Part shown: in pieces, positions 45,078 to 54,638 of the stretch
How the letters are laid out: every line of letters begins with the position of its first letter
Position numbering within the stretch: position 1 is the first letter of the stretch
Source of the DNA: SAR86 cluster bacterium
GTDB lineage: Bacteria > Pseudomonadota > Gammaproteobacteria > Magnimaribacterales > Magnimaribacteraceae
Assembly: GCA_023703575.1 (NCBI GenBank)
Contig: CP097969.1
Coordinates: 777,517 to 841,516 of the forward strand
Direction: 5' to 3'
Length of the DNA stretch: 64,000 nt
Notes under the pieces: model-generated
What the model was told of the DNA's origin: nothing
The model's input: the letters and a program-made list of their open reading frames with translations, nothing else
Database searches by the model: none
Made by a program: the position numbers and the translations under genes

Positions 45078-46005
45078 AGAGTTTTGCTTCTAGTTCAGGT
45101 AATGCTTCGAAGAGGTCAGCAACTAATCCATAATCTGCAACTGAGAAGATTGGTGCTTCCTCGTCTTTGTTAATTGCGACTATAACTTTACTATCTTTCA
45201 TTCCTGCTAAATGTTGTATTGCACCGGAAATACCAACAGCTATGTACAAGTCAGGAGCAACAATCTTTCCTGTTTGACCAACTTGCATATCATTTGGGAC
45301 AAATCCTGAATCTACAGCAGCTCTTGAAGCTCCAATTGCTGCTCCCAACTTATCCGCTATTCCATTTAATAGACTAAAGTTGTCTCCATTTTGCATACCT
45401 CTTCCACCTGATATCACTACTTCTGCTGCAGTTAGTTCAGGTCTGTCAGATTCAGCGATCTCTTCTTTAACAAAAGAAGAAACTCCTGCATTTGTATCGT
45501 TTTCGATTGAGTTTATAGATGCACTTCCTCCACTGGATTCACAAGCATCAAATCCAGTAGTTCTGACCGTAATAGCTTTAATTGAATCAGTACTTTGCAC
45601 AGTTGCTATGCAATTACCTGCATAAATTGGTCGTTCAAAAGTATCTTCCGAAATAACAGCACTTATGTCAGATATCTGAGAAACATCTAATTTGGCTGCT
45701 ACTCTAGGCATGAAATTCTTACCATTTGTTGTAGCTGGCGCCATTATATGTGAATAACCATCAGATAACTCAACTATTAAATTTCCTAAGTTCTCAGCAA
45801 GAGAATTTTTATATGTCTCTTTATTTGCTAGAAGTATATTGTTTACACCAGGAATTTGAGAAGCTGCATCGGCAACAGATTCGCAATCCATACCTGCGAC
45901 AAGAATATCTATGTCACCTCCAACCTCTTTAGCTGCAGCAACAGTATTAAGCGTTGCTCCCTTTAACTCTGAATTATCGTGTTCTGCTATAACTAATATA
46001 CTCAT
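45076..46005 (-). CDS. etfA: Electron transfer flavoprotein alpha subunit
   Basis: FAD-binding half of the ETF dimer that accepts electrons from acyl-CoA dehydrogenases. It is 309 residues. The FAD signature [20 protein letters not shown] (about 220-239) is followed by [20 protein letters not shown] and [12 protein letters not shown], the canonical C-terminal domain. The N-terminal domain begins [15 protein letters not shown]. The ATG overlaps the etfB stop by 4 bases. Partner enzymes are present in the window (two acyl-CoA dehydrogenases and ETF-QO). Confidence 0.96.
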   Translation of the reverse strand: MSILVIAEHDNSELKGATLNTVAAAKEVGGDIDILVAGMDCESVADAASQIPGVNNILLANKETYKNSLAENLGNLIVELSDGYSHIMAPATTNGKNFMPRVAAKLDVSQISDISAVISEDTFERPIYAGNCIATVQSTDSIKAITVRTTGFDACESSGGSASINSIENDTNAGVSSFVKEEIAESDRPELTAAEVVISGGRGMQNGDNFSLLNGIADKLGAAIGASRAAVDSGFVPNDMQVGQTGKIVAPDLYIAVGISGAIQHLAGMKDSKVIVAINKDEEAPIFSVADYGLVADLFEALPELEAKL

Positions 46006-46754
46006 GTAATCACCTTTGCTTCGTTTTTTAATTTATCAACTAGTTGTTCAATATCATCTACCATTATCCCTGCAGCCCTCTCTGGAGGAGGAGTAACTTT
46101 CAAAGTATTTTGCCTTGGAGATAAATCGAGACCTAAATCAGATGAAGATAATGTTTCTAGTGGTTTCTTTTTCGCTTTCATAATGTTTGGTAAAGAAGCG
46201 TATCTAGGTTCATTTAGCCTAAGGTCAGTTGTAATTATTGCTGGCAAGGTTAATGATAGTGTTTGTAAACCACCATCTATTTCTCTTGTAACTTCAACAA
46301 CTCCTTCTTGTATTTCAACCTCCGAAGCGAAGGTTCCTTGTGGAAGATCTAACATTGCTGCCAACATCTGTCCCGTTTGGTTCGCATCACCGTCTATTGC
46401 TTGTTTTCCAAGGATTATAAGATCAGGACTTTCCTTAGAAACAACTTCTTTAAGTGCTTTAGCTACCCCTAATGGCTCAACAGATTCCTCTGTTTCTACT
46501 AAAATAGCTCTATCTGCACCAAGTGCCAAACATGTTCTTAATTGCTCTTGAGATGAAGCATCTCCAACAGATACAGCGATTACCTCTTCAGCTTTACCGG
46601 CTTCTTTGATTCTCACAGCTTCTTCAATGGCAATTTCACAGAATGGGTTTATAGCCATTTTAGCATTACTCAAGTCAGGTCCACTCTCATCAGATTTAGC
46701 CCTTACTTTGACGTTATAATCAACAACTCTCTTAACAGGAACAAGAACCTTCAT
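46002..46754 (-). CDS. etfB: Electron transfer flavoprotein beta subunit
   Basis: AMP-binding half of the ETF dimer. It is 250 residues and starts [18 protein letters not shown], followed by [41 protein letters not shown] (AMP-site segment) and the recognition-loop region [20 protein letters not shown], which meets acyl-CoA dehydrogenases (about 190-209). It is divergent from the ETF-quinone oxidoreductase gene with 76 bases between, so one intergenic region may control all three. Confidence 0.96.
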   Translation of the reverse strand: MKVLVPVKRVVDYNVKVRAKSDESGPDLSNAKMAINPFCEIAIEEAVRIKEAGKAEEVIAVSVGDASSQEQLRTCLALGADRAILVETEESVEPLGVAKALKEVVSKESPDLIILGKQAIDGDANQTGQMLAAMLDLPQGTFASEVEIQEGVVEVTREIDGGLQTLSLTLPAIITTDLRLNEPRYASLPNIMKAKKKPLETLSSSDLGLDLSPRQNTLKVTPPPERAAGIMVDDIEQLVDKLKNEAKVIT

Positions 46755-46830
46755 ACTATTTTCCTTATATGGTAAAATTTATACTGCGTATTCTATAACT
46801 GCTGCCCGCCTCAATACAATAAATAAAAGT

Positions 46831-48480
46831 ATGGAAAATATCGAAAGAGAATCAATGGAGTATGATGTAGTCATAGTTGGAGCTGGACCGGCTGGATTAT
46901 CTACTGCAATTAAACTAAAACAACAAGCAATTGAAGCATCAAAGGAGATGTCAATATGTGTTGTTGAAAAAGGTTCTGAAGTTGGGGCGCATATATTATC
47001 TGGTAATGTTTTTGATCCAAAAGCATTAGATGAACTTATACCTGACTGGAAAGAACTTGGCGCGCCACTAAATACTCCTGTTAAAAAAGATTCAGTACGG
47101 TATTTACTGAATGAAAAGTTAAACTTTTCAATTCCAACGCTATTTGCAACTACTTTTAAGAATCATGGAAACTACATTATGAGCCTAGGCAACTTTTGTA
47201 GATGGATGGCGGAGTATGCAGAGGGGCTTGAAATTGATATTTTCCCTGGATTTACAGCCTCTGAATTGATAATCGACAATGGAGTTGTTGTAGGAATTGC
47301 TACTGGTGATATGGGAGTTGACGTTAATGGAGAAAAGAAAGACTCATATGAACCTGGCATAAATCTTATGGCTAAATACACGATCCTTTCCGAAGGATGT
47401 CGTGGTCACCTTGGAAAACAAGCTATTAGTTTATTCAACCTCAATGAAGACAAAGATCCGCAGCACTATGGTATTGGTTTTAAAGAAGTTTGGGATCTAG
47501 ACCCTTCTGTTCATGAGGAAGGGTTAGTTGTACATACGATGGGATGGCCTGCAGCGAAGGGAGTATTGTCTGGATCGTACCTTTATCATGGAGAAAATAA
47601 TCAAGCATTTTTGGGTTATATAGTTCCTCTTGACTATGACAATCCTCATATAAGCCCTTTTGATGAGTTTCAACAATGGAAACATCAAGCATCTATACAA
47701 AAATATTTAGCTGGTGGAACAAGAACTGCATATGGAGCAAGAGCTCTCATAAAAGGTGGTCACCAGTCTATTCCAAAAATGCATTTTCCTGGTGGTATGC
47801 TAGTCGGAGACGATGCAGGCACCATGAATTTTCCAAGAATAAAGGGTACGCATACTGCAATGAAGTCTGGGATGATTGCTGCTGAAAGTCTTTTTGAAGA
47901 ATTTTACAAAGAAAATCCTATGACTGACCTAAATACAGTTACAGCTAACTTTAAATCTTCGTGGTTAGAAACCGAACTGCATAAAGCCAGAAACTTTTTA
48001 CCTTTTATACATAAATATGGAACTCTACTTGGTGTAGCTCTTGCAGGAATTGACCAATTAATATTTAGAGGCAAGCTGCCATTCACATTGCATCATGATC
48101 AACCTGATCATGAATGTTTAAAAGAGGCTTCAGAAATGCCACGTATTGATTACCCTAAACCGGATGGTGTTATAAGTTTCGACAAGCTTTCCTCGGTATT
48201 TCTTTCCAATACGAATCATGAAGAAGATCAACCATGTCACCTTGTTCTCAAAGATCCTTCAATACCATTGAGTGTTAATCTACCTAAGTATGATGAGCCT
48301 GCACAGAGATACTGTCCTGCCGGTGTTTATGAAATAGTTGAGAAAGAAGGAGAAAAGCAATTTCAAATAAATGCGCAAAATTGTGTGCATTGTAAAACTT
48401 GTGACATAAAAGACCCTTCACAAAACATAAATTGGATTACGCCTGAAGGAGCTGGTGGACCAAACTATCCAAATATGTAA
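46831..48480 (+). CDS. Electron transfer flavoprotein-ubiquinone oxidoreductase
   Basis: Passes electrons from ETF to ubiquinone at the membrane, using FAD and a 4Fe-4S cluster. It is 549 residues. The FAD fold begins DVVIVGAGPAGLSTAIKLKQ (about 11-30). Other marks are GSEVGAHILSGNVFDPKAL, TEGCRGHLG-type SEGCRGHLGKQ, and LVGDDAGTMNFPRIKGTHTAM (about 326-346). The C-terminal ferredoxin part has RYCPAGVYEI and NCVHCKTCDI with four Cys. Length matches human and bacterial members. The following 318-base gap to the next gene holds a likely small RNA, reported separately. Confidence 0.96.
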   Translation: MENIERESMEYDVVIVGAGPAGLSTAIKLKQQAIEASKEMSICVVEKGSEVGAHILSGNVFDPKALDELIPDWKELGAPLNTPVKKDSVRYLLNEKLNFSIPTLFATTFKNHGNYIMSLGNFCRWMAEYAEGLEIDIFPGFTASELIIDNGVVVGIATGDMGVDVNGEKKDSYEPGINLMAKYTILSEGCRGHLGKQAISLFNLNEDKDPQHYGIGFKEVWDLDPSVHEEGLVVHTMGWPAAKGVLSGSYLYHGENNQAFLGYIVPLDYDNPHISPFDEFQQWKHQASIQKYLAGGTRTAYGARALIKGGHQSIPKMHFPGGMLVGDDAGTMNFPRIKGTHTAMKSGMIAAESLFEEFYKENPMTDLNTVTANFKSSWLETELHKARNFLPFIHKYGTLLGVALAGIDQLIFRGKLPFTLHHDQPDHECLKEASEMPRIDYPKPDGVISFDKLSSVFLSNTNHEEDQPCHLVLKDPSIPLSVNLPKYDEPAQRYCPAGVYEIVEKEGEKQFQINAQNCVHCKTCDIKDPSQNINWITPEGAGGPNYPNM

Positions 48481-48546
48481 TAAAATCAATTGCTTATAGA
48501 TAAAAAAAATATTTCACTTTTTTTGCATTTTTTTTTAAAAAAAGTG

Positions 48547-48574
48547 TTGCAAAATAAAATTTAATCTGTATTAT
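48547..48574 (+). promoter_or_regulatory. Sigma-70-like promoter for intergenic RNA
   Basis: TTGCAA (48547-48552) and TATTAT (48569-48574) are separated by 16 bases, in an AT-rich stretch. They would start RNA near 48581. The strong terminator at 48771-48796 lies on the same strand, supporting a stand-alone unit. Confidence 0.55.
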
Positions 48575-48580
48575 ACATTG

Positions 48581-48796
48581 TTACCTATCAGACCGACTTG
48601 GAAACAACTCGAGACGAAGAAAAGGGGGGAAGATGGGTTAGAGAACGGAAGGTGAAAGCTCTAAAAAACAGCTAGCAAAAAAAGTTTTTTAGACCACCAA
48701 GATTGGAAGAGAAACCAATCAAGGAGCTAAGCAGAATCTCGGTTTAGACACTTTCGAACTCGAACTAAAGACAGAGCAATAGCTCTGTTTTTTTTT
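48581..48796 (+). ncRNA. Candidate small regulatory RNA (about 215 nt)
   Basis: This 318-base gene-free gap between ETF-QO and the convergent DUF1285 gene has no protein-like frame, but has its own promoter and terminator. Visible structures: CTAAAAAAC (48661-48669) pairs perfectly with GTTTTTTAG (48684-48692), and GATTGG (48701-48706) with CCAATC (48715-48720). The sequence is richer in G and A than neighbouring gaps and holds five GGA motifs (starting 48600, 48628, 48647, 48705, 48723). GGA in hairpin loops is the signature of CsrA/RsmA-sponging RNAs, but the density here is modest. It does not show the marks I know for tmRNA, RNase P, 6S or SRP RNA. The ncRNA call is moderately firm; the class is not. 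Confidence 0.6.
48771..48796 (+). terminator. Strong rho-independent terminator of intergenic RNA
   Basis: ACAGAGC (48771-48777) pairs with GCTCTGT (48782-48788) around AATA, then nine T end at 48796. It stops just 3 bases before the minus-strand DUF1285 stop region. Confidence 0.88.
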
Positions 48797-48798
48797 GG

Positions 48799-49341
48799 CT
48801 AATTGAGTCTGAAGAAATTTCCAGAACTGTAAATACCATAATATCCATTAACCTCTTCTGCCATGTCTATCAACTTGTAATATACGTTTCTAGATATTAG
48901 CCCCTCTAAATTTTTTCTGACTAGTGCGTATGGTGATGGTTCATCATTAACACCTAAAGTAGCTACTCTAATCGGGTGGTCACTATTTACTTCAAATATT
49001 TCATTCGTATTAGTTCGAAAAGTTATTACCTGCTCATGACCTTCACCTGAAAATTCAAAATCTATAATGGTGAATGGCTTATCTTCTACTTCAATCTTTA
49101 TTTTTTCTACTGGTGTTACTAGAAAATATTCTTCCCCATCTAACCTTAATACTCTACTGAATAATTTCACCATACGTTCCCTACTTATCACCGAGTCCAT
49201 AAAGTACCATTTTCCATTCCGATCAATCTTCATATGAACATTTTCACATAATGGGGGATCCCAACTTTCTACTGGAGGGAATGTATCTTCATCTAACTTT
49301 GAAAGCTCTGTAAAAATTGAAGAAATGGTTGTATCGGCCAT
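48799..49341 (-). CDS. DUF1285 family protein
   Basis: A 180-residue soluble protein of unknown function. The pattern FPPVESWDPPLCENVHMKID, then GKWYFMDSVISRERMVKLFSR, then EYFLVTPVEKIKIEVEDKPF matches DUF1285 as I remember it (PPVexWxPxxcGdidMxIaxDG then LVTPVEKv). Two domains resembling small beta folds are proposed for the family. It is 2 bases from the LysE gene upstream and is last before the RNA gap. Cellular role unknown. Confidence 0.78.
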   Translation of the reverse strand: MADTTISSIFTELSKLDEDTFPPVESWDPPLCENVHMKIDRNGKWYFMDSVISRERMVKLFSRVLRLDGEEYFLVTPVEKIKIEVEDKPFTIIDFEFSGEGHEQVITFRTNTNEIFEVNSDHPIRVATLGVNDEPSPYALVRKNLEGLISRNVYYKLIDMAEEVNGYYGIYSSGNFFRLN

Positions 49342-49343
49342 GT

Positions 49344-49955
49344 TTATATAAACTCACTAAGTAATATTTGTAATGCAATTATAACCAGTGCTAAACCTAA
49401 AAACTTTTCGAATATTCCAAAAAACTTTAAAAACTTTTCTTTAAAAATATTACTTGTGAAAATATAAGAAACCGAAGCAAACCATACAAAGGTCATAACT
49501 GCCATATATAACCCATATAACATAAGACTAAAGTTACTGGAGCTACTCAAAACTATCCCAAATAAAGAAATAAAGAATAATAAAGCTTTTATGTTCGTTA
49601 TGTTCGTAATGAGGCCTACAGTAAAGCCTCCTGCTCTACCCCACTTATCTTTGTTAATAATATCTTCGTCAAAACTAGAAACATTAAGTAAAGAGGTAAT
49701 GCCAAGGTATATAAGATAGAAAGAACAAATAAATTTAAGGACAAGAAGGTAAAAATCATTAGAGGCTAATATGATTAACATTCCAGTAACTGCCAGACCA
49801 GAATGAAATAAAATACCTGTTCCTATTCCTCCAGCTGTCCATAATGCTATCGTCCTGCCATAACGGATACTTTGTCTAGAAACTAAAAAAAAATCAGGAC
49901 CAGGACTCATTACAGCAAACATATGTAGAACGACTACCGTAAAAAATTCTGTCAT
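49344..49955 (-). CDS. LysE/RhtB-family amino-acid exporter
   Basis: A 203-residue membrane protein with about six helices. The signature VMSPGPDFFLVSRQSIRYGR at the N-terminus (about 14-33) and LYLVYLGI-like FYLIYLGITSLLN mark the LysE/RhtB group. FTVGLITNITNIKALLFFISL (about 110-130) corresponds to the conserved NPK region, here with Asn-Ile-Lys. It exports amino acids or their analogues; exact substrate unknown. It overlaps murB by 4 bases and is 2 bases from the DUF1285 gene. Confidence 0.9.
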   Translation of the reverse strand: MTEFFTVVVLHMFAVMSPGPDFFLVSRQSIRYGRTIALWTAGGIGTGILFHSGLAVTGMLIILASNDFYLLVLKFICSFYLIYLGITSLLNVSSFDEDIINKDKWGRAGGFTVGLITNITNIKALLFFISLFGIVLSSSSNFSLMLYGLYMAVMTFVWFASVSYIFTSNIFKEKFLKFFGIFEKFLGLALVIIALQILLSEFI

Positions 49956-50950
49956 ATTAAGGTTGGCTCTATTTCTAATTTAATTCCAGTCATAGAAAAG
50001 ATTTGATTAATAATTTTGTTAGCAAATTTAAGAATTTCATCTCCTGGAGTTTCTTCGTAAGTCACCAGAACAAGAGCATGCTGATCTGATATTCCTACAT
50101 TTCCCTCTCTGAAACCTTTCCATCCAAATTTCTCAATTAAAAAAGCAGCAGATATTTTTATATCATCTCCTTCGAGATAGACTGGTATTTCTTCAGTTAT
50201 ATCTAATTTACTGAATTCTTCTTTAGTTAAGACTACGTTCTTAAAAAAACTTCCAACATTTGGGAATTCTTTATAATCAGGTAAGACTTTTTTTCGAATT
50301 TTTGAGACCAAATCAAATATATCCCCATGAGTTAGATTGTCCTTATTAATGTTATTGTTATTAATTTCATCTTCGAGAGAGCCATAGGAATAATTGATTT
50401 TAGGATCTGTTTTAAATTGAAATGTTACCGATAAAATTATGTAATCAGAACAATCTTTAAAAATACTGGTTCTATATCCAAATCCGCATTCGTTGGCATA
50501 CAAAACTTTGATTGAACCCGTCTTTAGATCAAAACAAGTTATCTTTTTTATAAAGCTAGAAATCTCTGATCCATAGGCCCCTATATTCTGTATAGGTCCT
50601 GCTCCAACTGTTCCTGGTATCAAAGCAAGATTTTCTAATCCAAACATTTTATGCCTTATGGTCCATTCCACAAAATCATGCCAGTTCTCCCCAGAGGCAA
50701 CTTCAATGCTCATTTTATCAATTTCTTTTATTCCTAATAGCTTGTTGAAAACTACCAATCCCTGAAATGTTTTAGTAGGAACTATATTCGTCCCCTCTCC
50801 TAGAATTAGTATTGGTAAGTTCTTTTCGTTAGAAAATGAAATTATTTCATCTATTTGATTAATATCGGAAAGTTCGCAGAAAAATGATGCTGTTTCTGTG
50901 GTCCTTAATGAGGATAGTTTAGAAAATGGATAATCTTCTATGAAATTCAT
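49952..50950 (-). CDS. murB: UDP-N-acetylenolpyruvoylglucosamine reductase MurB
   Basis: FAD enzyme making UDP-N-acetylmuramate for peptidoglycan. It is 332 residues, near the type I E. coli form (342). LILGEGTNIVPT (FAD site), GTVGAGPIQNIGAYGSEI (about 112-129), CGFGYRTSIFK and VGSFFKNVVLTKEEF with the catalytic Ser (about 227) are present. The C-terminal HALVLV segment and last Glu in EIEPTLI fit the active-site Glu. It overlaps kdsB (ATGA) and the LysE gene by 4 bases each. Confidence 0.95.
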   Translation of the reverse strand: MNFIEDYPFSKLSSLRTTETASFFCELSDINQIDEIISFSNEKNLPILILGEGTNIVPTKTFQGLVVFNKLLGIKEIDKMSIEVASGENWHDFVEWTIRHKMFGLENLALIPGTVGAGPIQNIGAYGSEISSFIKKITCFDLKTGSIKVLYANECGFGYRTSIFKDCSDYIILSVTFQFKTDPKINYSYGSLEDEINNNNINKDNLTHGDIFDLVSKIRKKVLPDYKEFPNVGSFFKNVVLTKEEFSKLDITEEIPVYLEGDDIKISAAFLIEKFGWKGFREGNVGISDQHALVLVTYEETPGDEILKFANKIINQIFSMTGIKLEIEPTLI

Positions 50951-51663
50951 TCTAAATCTATAGCTATCTCTATTGCTTGCTTGAGATCACTTTCAGTATC
51001 AACACCGATGTGATATTTTCCCGATGATTCGATTGCATAAATCTTCTCTCCATTGTCCATGACTCGCATTTGCTCAAGATTTCTTTTGATCTCATTTTTA
51101 CTTTGTTTCCATTTGATGAACTTCTGAAGGAAATTTACTTTATATCCATAGACTCCTATATGTTTCTTAGCGTCTTTTCTTGGTAAATGGTCCACATCCC
51201 TTGAAAAATCTTTTACTATATTTGAATCCAGCCAAAGTTTTACCACGTCTTTATTTGCTAAGTCATTTGATACAAGGCTTGAATACAAAGTAACCATATT
51301 GGCATTTTCTTTTTCAGCTAATTGCGCTAAGTTTTCAATATCCTTGGGTTCAATGAAAGGCTCGTCTCCCTGAATGTTTATTATTAATTCTTCATCCGAT
51401 AATTTTAGGATATCGCATGATTCAAATAATCTATCAGATCCTGTTCTATGGTTTGAATTAGTTAAAAGAGCCTCTACGTTAATTTCATTGCAGTGATACA
51501 TAATTTCATCAGAATCAGTTGCCACATGTATAGATTTAGCAGAAGTTTTTCTTGCCTGATCAACTACTCTTTCAATTAAGGTTTTTCCTGCTATATCCTT
51601 AAGAGGCTTATTGGGTAGTCTAGTTGAGCCAATCCTGGCAGGAATGATTATTCTATAGCTCAT
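50947..51663 (-). CDS. kdsB: 3-deoxy-manno-octulosonate cytidylyltransferase KdsB
   Basis: Activates Kdo as CMP-Kdo for the lipid A-inner core of LPS. From ATG at 51663 it is 238 residues ([21 protein letters not shown]). The in-frame ATG at 51684 lies inside the upstream ycaR gene and is less likely. [22 protein letters not shown] and [13 protein letters not shown] (about 95) are the CTP-binding marks, and [15 protein letters not shown] is also conserved. It overlaps the ycaR end by 11 bases and murB by 4. Confidence 0.95.
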   Translation of the reverse strand: MSYRIIIPARIGSTRLPNKPLKDIAGKTLIERVVDQARKTSAKSIHVATDSDEIMYHCNEINVEALLTNSNHRTGSDRLFESCDILKLSDEELIINIQGDEPFIEPKDIENLAQLAEKENANMVTLYSSLVSNDLANKDVVKLWLDSNIVKDFSRDVDHLPRKDAKKHIGVYGYKVNFLQKFIKWKQSKNEIKRNLEQMRVMDNGEKIYAIESSGKYHIGVDTESDLKQAIEIAIDLE

Positions 51664-51829
51664 CAGAGAGGTCTCTTGCCTCATCAGGTATCATAACGGG
51701 TATTCCATCTTTTATGGGATAAGCTAGCTTACTTTCATTGCATATAAGCTCATCACCAATTTGTTCTAAAGATCCTTTTGAGACAGGACACACGAGTATA
51801 TCTAAAAGCTTTTTGTCGATCTTAGTCAT
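51653..51829 (-). CDS. ycaR: Trm112-like protein YcaR
   Basis: Short gene read by hand: 58 residues, [20 protein letters not shown]..., with [22 protein letters not shown] at residues 14-15 and IC at 29-30 are the remains of the Trm112/UPF0434 zinc region (usually Cys pairs), and the AYPI-(K/R)DGIP(V/I)M block is diagnostic. Its ATG overlaps the fused msbA-lpxK stop (ATGA), and its end overlaps kdsB by 11 bases. This lpxK-ycaR-kdsB order is ancestral in gammaproteobacteria. Function is still unclear; it may act as a small chaperone of methyltransferases. Confidence 0.92.
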   Translation of the reverse strand: MTKIDKKLLDILVCPVSKGSLEQIGDELICNESKLAYPIKDGIPVMIPDEARDLSDEL

Positions 51830-54633
51830 TTGTTTATTGTAAGTTTATTCAAAATATTTTCAGCCAAATCTTCGTTTTCAAATTTAGCTTCTACAGATAA
51901 GTACCAGAGATTATTGGAGTTCATTTCGAGGCATCTTACAGCATCTTTTTCCGTCATTATAATTGGTAATGTATCTCCGAAATCAAGATCCTCCTCTTTA
52001 AATTGATAATGATCAGGAAAACTATGTCTTATAGGATTTAGGCCTAAGCTAATTAATGTATTATAAAACTTAGCTGGATTCCCTATTCCTGCTACTGCAT
52101 GTACATTTTTGGACAATGGCCAGGAATTTGCATTGAACCTTTTATTATCTTTAATTCTTGCCCATTCAATCGGCTGATAATTCATTAGGTAATTTTTATG
52201 TTTTGTCTTCAATCTGGTAAGTTTTGATGAACTAACTATAAAATCTGCTTCATCTGTTCTTTTTAACGGCTCTCGTAATGGACCAGCAGGTAAATAGAGT
52301 CCATTTCCAATTCCCCTATTACCATCAAAAACTACAATTTCTATATCTCTATCCATCTTATAATGTTGTAAACCATCATCACTAATCACGATATCGGTAT
52401 CGGTATCTGCAAGTAATTTCTTCACAGCAGCTATTCTGTTTGTAGATATACAAACTGGTCTTAGAGTGTTTCTAGAAATAATCAATGGTTCATCTCCACT
52501 AACACTTACAGAGGTTTCATCATTAATAATAATAGGCTTAGTAGATGATCCACCATAACCTCGGCTTACGATACCGGGTTTATACCCGTTCTTTTCAAGT
52601 AATTTAGTTAACCATATAACTAGTGGCGTTTTTCCGGTTCCACCCACAACAATATTACCAACTACTAAAACCGGGACCTCAGGTTTCCAGGATAGTTTAG
52701 GTTGATCTAAAAATTTATTCCTTCTCCTTCTAGAAACAAATTGCGTTAAGAGTGAAAGAGGCCAAAGAAGCCATAACCATAATTTTTTCTGATACCAACT
52801 TTGCTCTATAAAACTAGCCGAAGACAGATCATCAATATTTTCTTCAAAGAAATTTATTTGAGTTTCATTTCTGAGACCATCCTCTTCATCATCTTTAAAT
52901 TGATTCTTGTGTAATTCTGCATAGTGCCCATCTTGAGAAATTAAGCTTTCATGTGAACCTATTTCAACAATATGACCAGATTCAAGTACCACAATTTTAT
53001 CTGAATTCTCAATAGTTGATAATCTATGCGCAATTACCAATGTTGTCCTATTTTTTGTCAGTTCTAACAAGGCTTCTTGAATATAATTCTCTGATTCAGA
53101 ATCCAGCGCAGAAGTAGCTTCATCAAGAATTAGAATAGGAGCATCTTTTAATAGAGCTCTAGCAATAGCGATTCTCTGTCTTTGACCACCTGATAGAAGA
53201 ACACCATCATCTCCGGCAATTGTTTCATAACCATCAGGTAGGGCTTCTATGAAATCATGAGCATTGGCTTTTTGTGCAGCTACTTTAATTTCTTCAAGTG
53301 ATTTCTCTTCAGAACCATAATTAATATTATTAGCGATTGTGTCATTAAATAAAGTAATGTTTTGACTTACTAGGGCTATGTGTGATCTTAGGTTCTTTAT
53401 TTCAAATTCATTCAACAATACTCCATCAATCTTTATTTCTCCTTCAAAATTATCATAAAATCTTGGAAGAAGGCTCATTAGAGTTGTTTTGCCTGCACCT
53501 GACTTTCCGACAAATGCAACCGACTCTCCTACACCTATTTCAAGATTAATATTATTGAGTATATTTTGAGAAGATTTAGCATAGGCGAAGGAAACATTAC
53601 TAAATTGAATTTCACCTTTTATTTCATCAGATTTGAATTTGCCATCATTTTTTTCAATCTCTTCATCTAATTGACTAAAAATATCTTCAGCAGCAGCTAA
53701 TCCCTTCTGTATTTGGCTATTAATTTCAGATAATTGTCTAACTGGTTTAGCTAACATACCTGCTGCGCTAAAAAAGGCTATAAAGGTTCCTGGTGTCATT
53801 ACAGATACTACGGAAGCATCAAGAGCCAACCAAGTAACTAGTGCTAACGCCGCAGAAACAAACATTTGAACTAAGGGTGAAGCAATTGAATTTGTTGCCT
53901 CTAATTTTAAGTTTTGTTTTCTATTGTTATCACTTGCCTTATTAAATCTGTCTATTTCATAATCTTCACCACCAAAAGATTTAACCTCTTCATATCCATT
54001 AATAGTTTCAGATGCAACATGAGTCACATCTCCCATCGCCGTTTGAATTCTCCCACTTATTTTCCTTAACCTTTTTGCTGCGATACTAACTACAAGAGCA
54101 ATGAAAGGTGCTGCAATAAATAGAAACAATGCTAGCTTCCAGTTTAAGTACATCAGATAAGTAATTAATCCAATTACTAAAAGACCTTCTCTTATCAGAA
54201 TTTTTAATGCATTAGTTGCTGCACCGGTCACCTGCATAACATTGAAGGTAATTCTAGAAATTAGATGACCAGAACTATGAGCATCATAAAAAGAACTAGG
54301 GAGTATAGTTAATTTTTCAAATAGTTCAGTTCTTAAGTTATGAACTAATCTATTAGAGATAGAGGACAATAAGTAGTTTCCTACAAAGAAACCTATACCT
54401 CTTACAAATGCGATAGCTATTAAAGCAAGCGGAAGCACTAACCTTAAATCGCCTTCAGGACTACTTACATAATCTATAACTCTTTTTAACCATTCTGTAG
54501 CAGCTACTTGAGAGCCTGAATAAATTGCAAATCCTAAAATACTTACAATAAATAGAGGAATATAAGGAAGAACATAGGTCAATAACCTAGCATAGAGCTT
54601 TATGCTGGATAATTCTTGATTGCTTTTATCCAT
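51826..54633 (-). CDS. MsbA-LpxK fusion: lipid A flippase plus lipid A 4'-kinase
   Basis: One continuous 935-residue frame. Residues about 1-585 are MsbA: six membrane helices, Walker [11 protein letters not shown] (about 374), signature [16 protein letters not shown] (about 478), Walker [13 protein letters not shown] and IAHRLSTI. A hydrophilic linker follows (about 586-608). From about 610 an LpxK unit starts [19 protein letters not shown] and has [10 protein letters not shown] (P-loop, about 660), VSRGYGG and [10 protein letters not shown]. MsbA flips lipid A-core across the inner membrane; LpxK adds the 4'-phosphate on the cytoplasmic side. No ATG, GTG or TTG that would serve as a separate LpxK start lies in the linker. 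Both halves keep their catalytic motifs, so both may work. It overlaps ycaR by 4 bases and is 5 from lolD. Confidence 0.93.
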   Translation of the reverse strand: MDKSNQELSSIKLYARLLTYVLPYIPLFIVSILGFAIYSGSQVAATEWLKRVIDYVSSPEGDLRLVLPLALIAIAFVRGIGFFVGNYLLSSISNRLVHNLRTELFEKLTILPSSFYDAHSSGHLISRITFNVMQVTGAATNALKILIREGLLVIGLITYLMYLNWKLALFLFIAAPFIALVVSIAAKRLRKISGRIQTAMGDVTHVASETINGYEEVKSFGGEDYEIDRFNKASDNNRKQNLKLEATNSIASPLVQMFVSAALALVTWLALDASVVSVMTPGTFIAFFSAAGMLAKPVRQLSEINSQIQKGLAAAEDIFSQLDEEIEKNDGKFKSDEIKGEIQFSNVSFAYAKSSQNILNNINLEIGVGESVAFVGKSGAGKTTLMSLLPRFYDNFEGEIKIDGVLLNEFEIKNLRSHIALVSQNITLFNDTIANNINYGSEEKSLEEIKVAAQKANAHDFIEALPDGYETIAGDDGVLLSGGQRQRIAIARALLKDAPILILDEATSALDSESENYIQEALLELTKNRTTLVIAHRLSTIENSDKIVVLESGHIVEIGSHESLISQDGHYAELHKNQFKDDEEDGLRNETQINFFEENIDDLSSASFIEQSWYQKKLWLWLLWPLSLLTQFVSRRRRNKFLDQPKLSWKPEVPVLVVGNIVVGGTGKTPLVIWLTKLLEKNGYKPGIVSRGYGGSSTKPIIINDETSVSVSGDEPLIISRNTLRPVCISTNRIAAVKKLLADTDTDIVISDDGLQHYKMDRDIEIVVFDGNRGIGNGLYLPAGPLREPLKRTDEADFIVSSSKLTRLKTKHKNYLMNYQPIEWARIKDNKRFNANSWPLSKNVHAVAGIGNPAKFYNTLISLGLNPIRHSFPDHYQFKEEDLDFGDTLPIIMTEKDAVRCLEMNSNNLWYLSVEAKFENEDLAENILNKLTINK

Positions 54634-54638
54634 CTGCT

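Noticed and set aside
48581-48796. Intergenic RNA as tmRNA, RNase P RNA, 6S RNA or SRP RNA
   Set aside because: I could not find the hallmark sequence blocks of any of these in it.
51664-51684. Upstream ATG for kdsB
   Set aside because: It lies inside ycaR and adds residues not found in KdsB; ATG at 51663 matches the family start.
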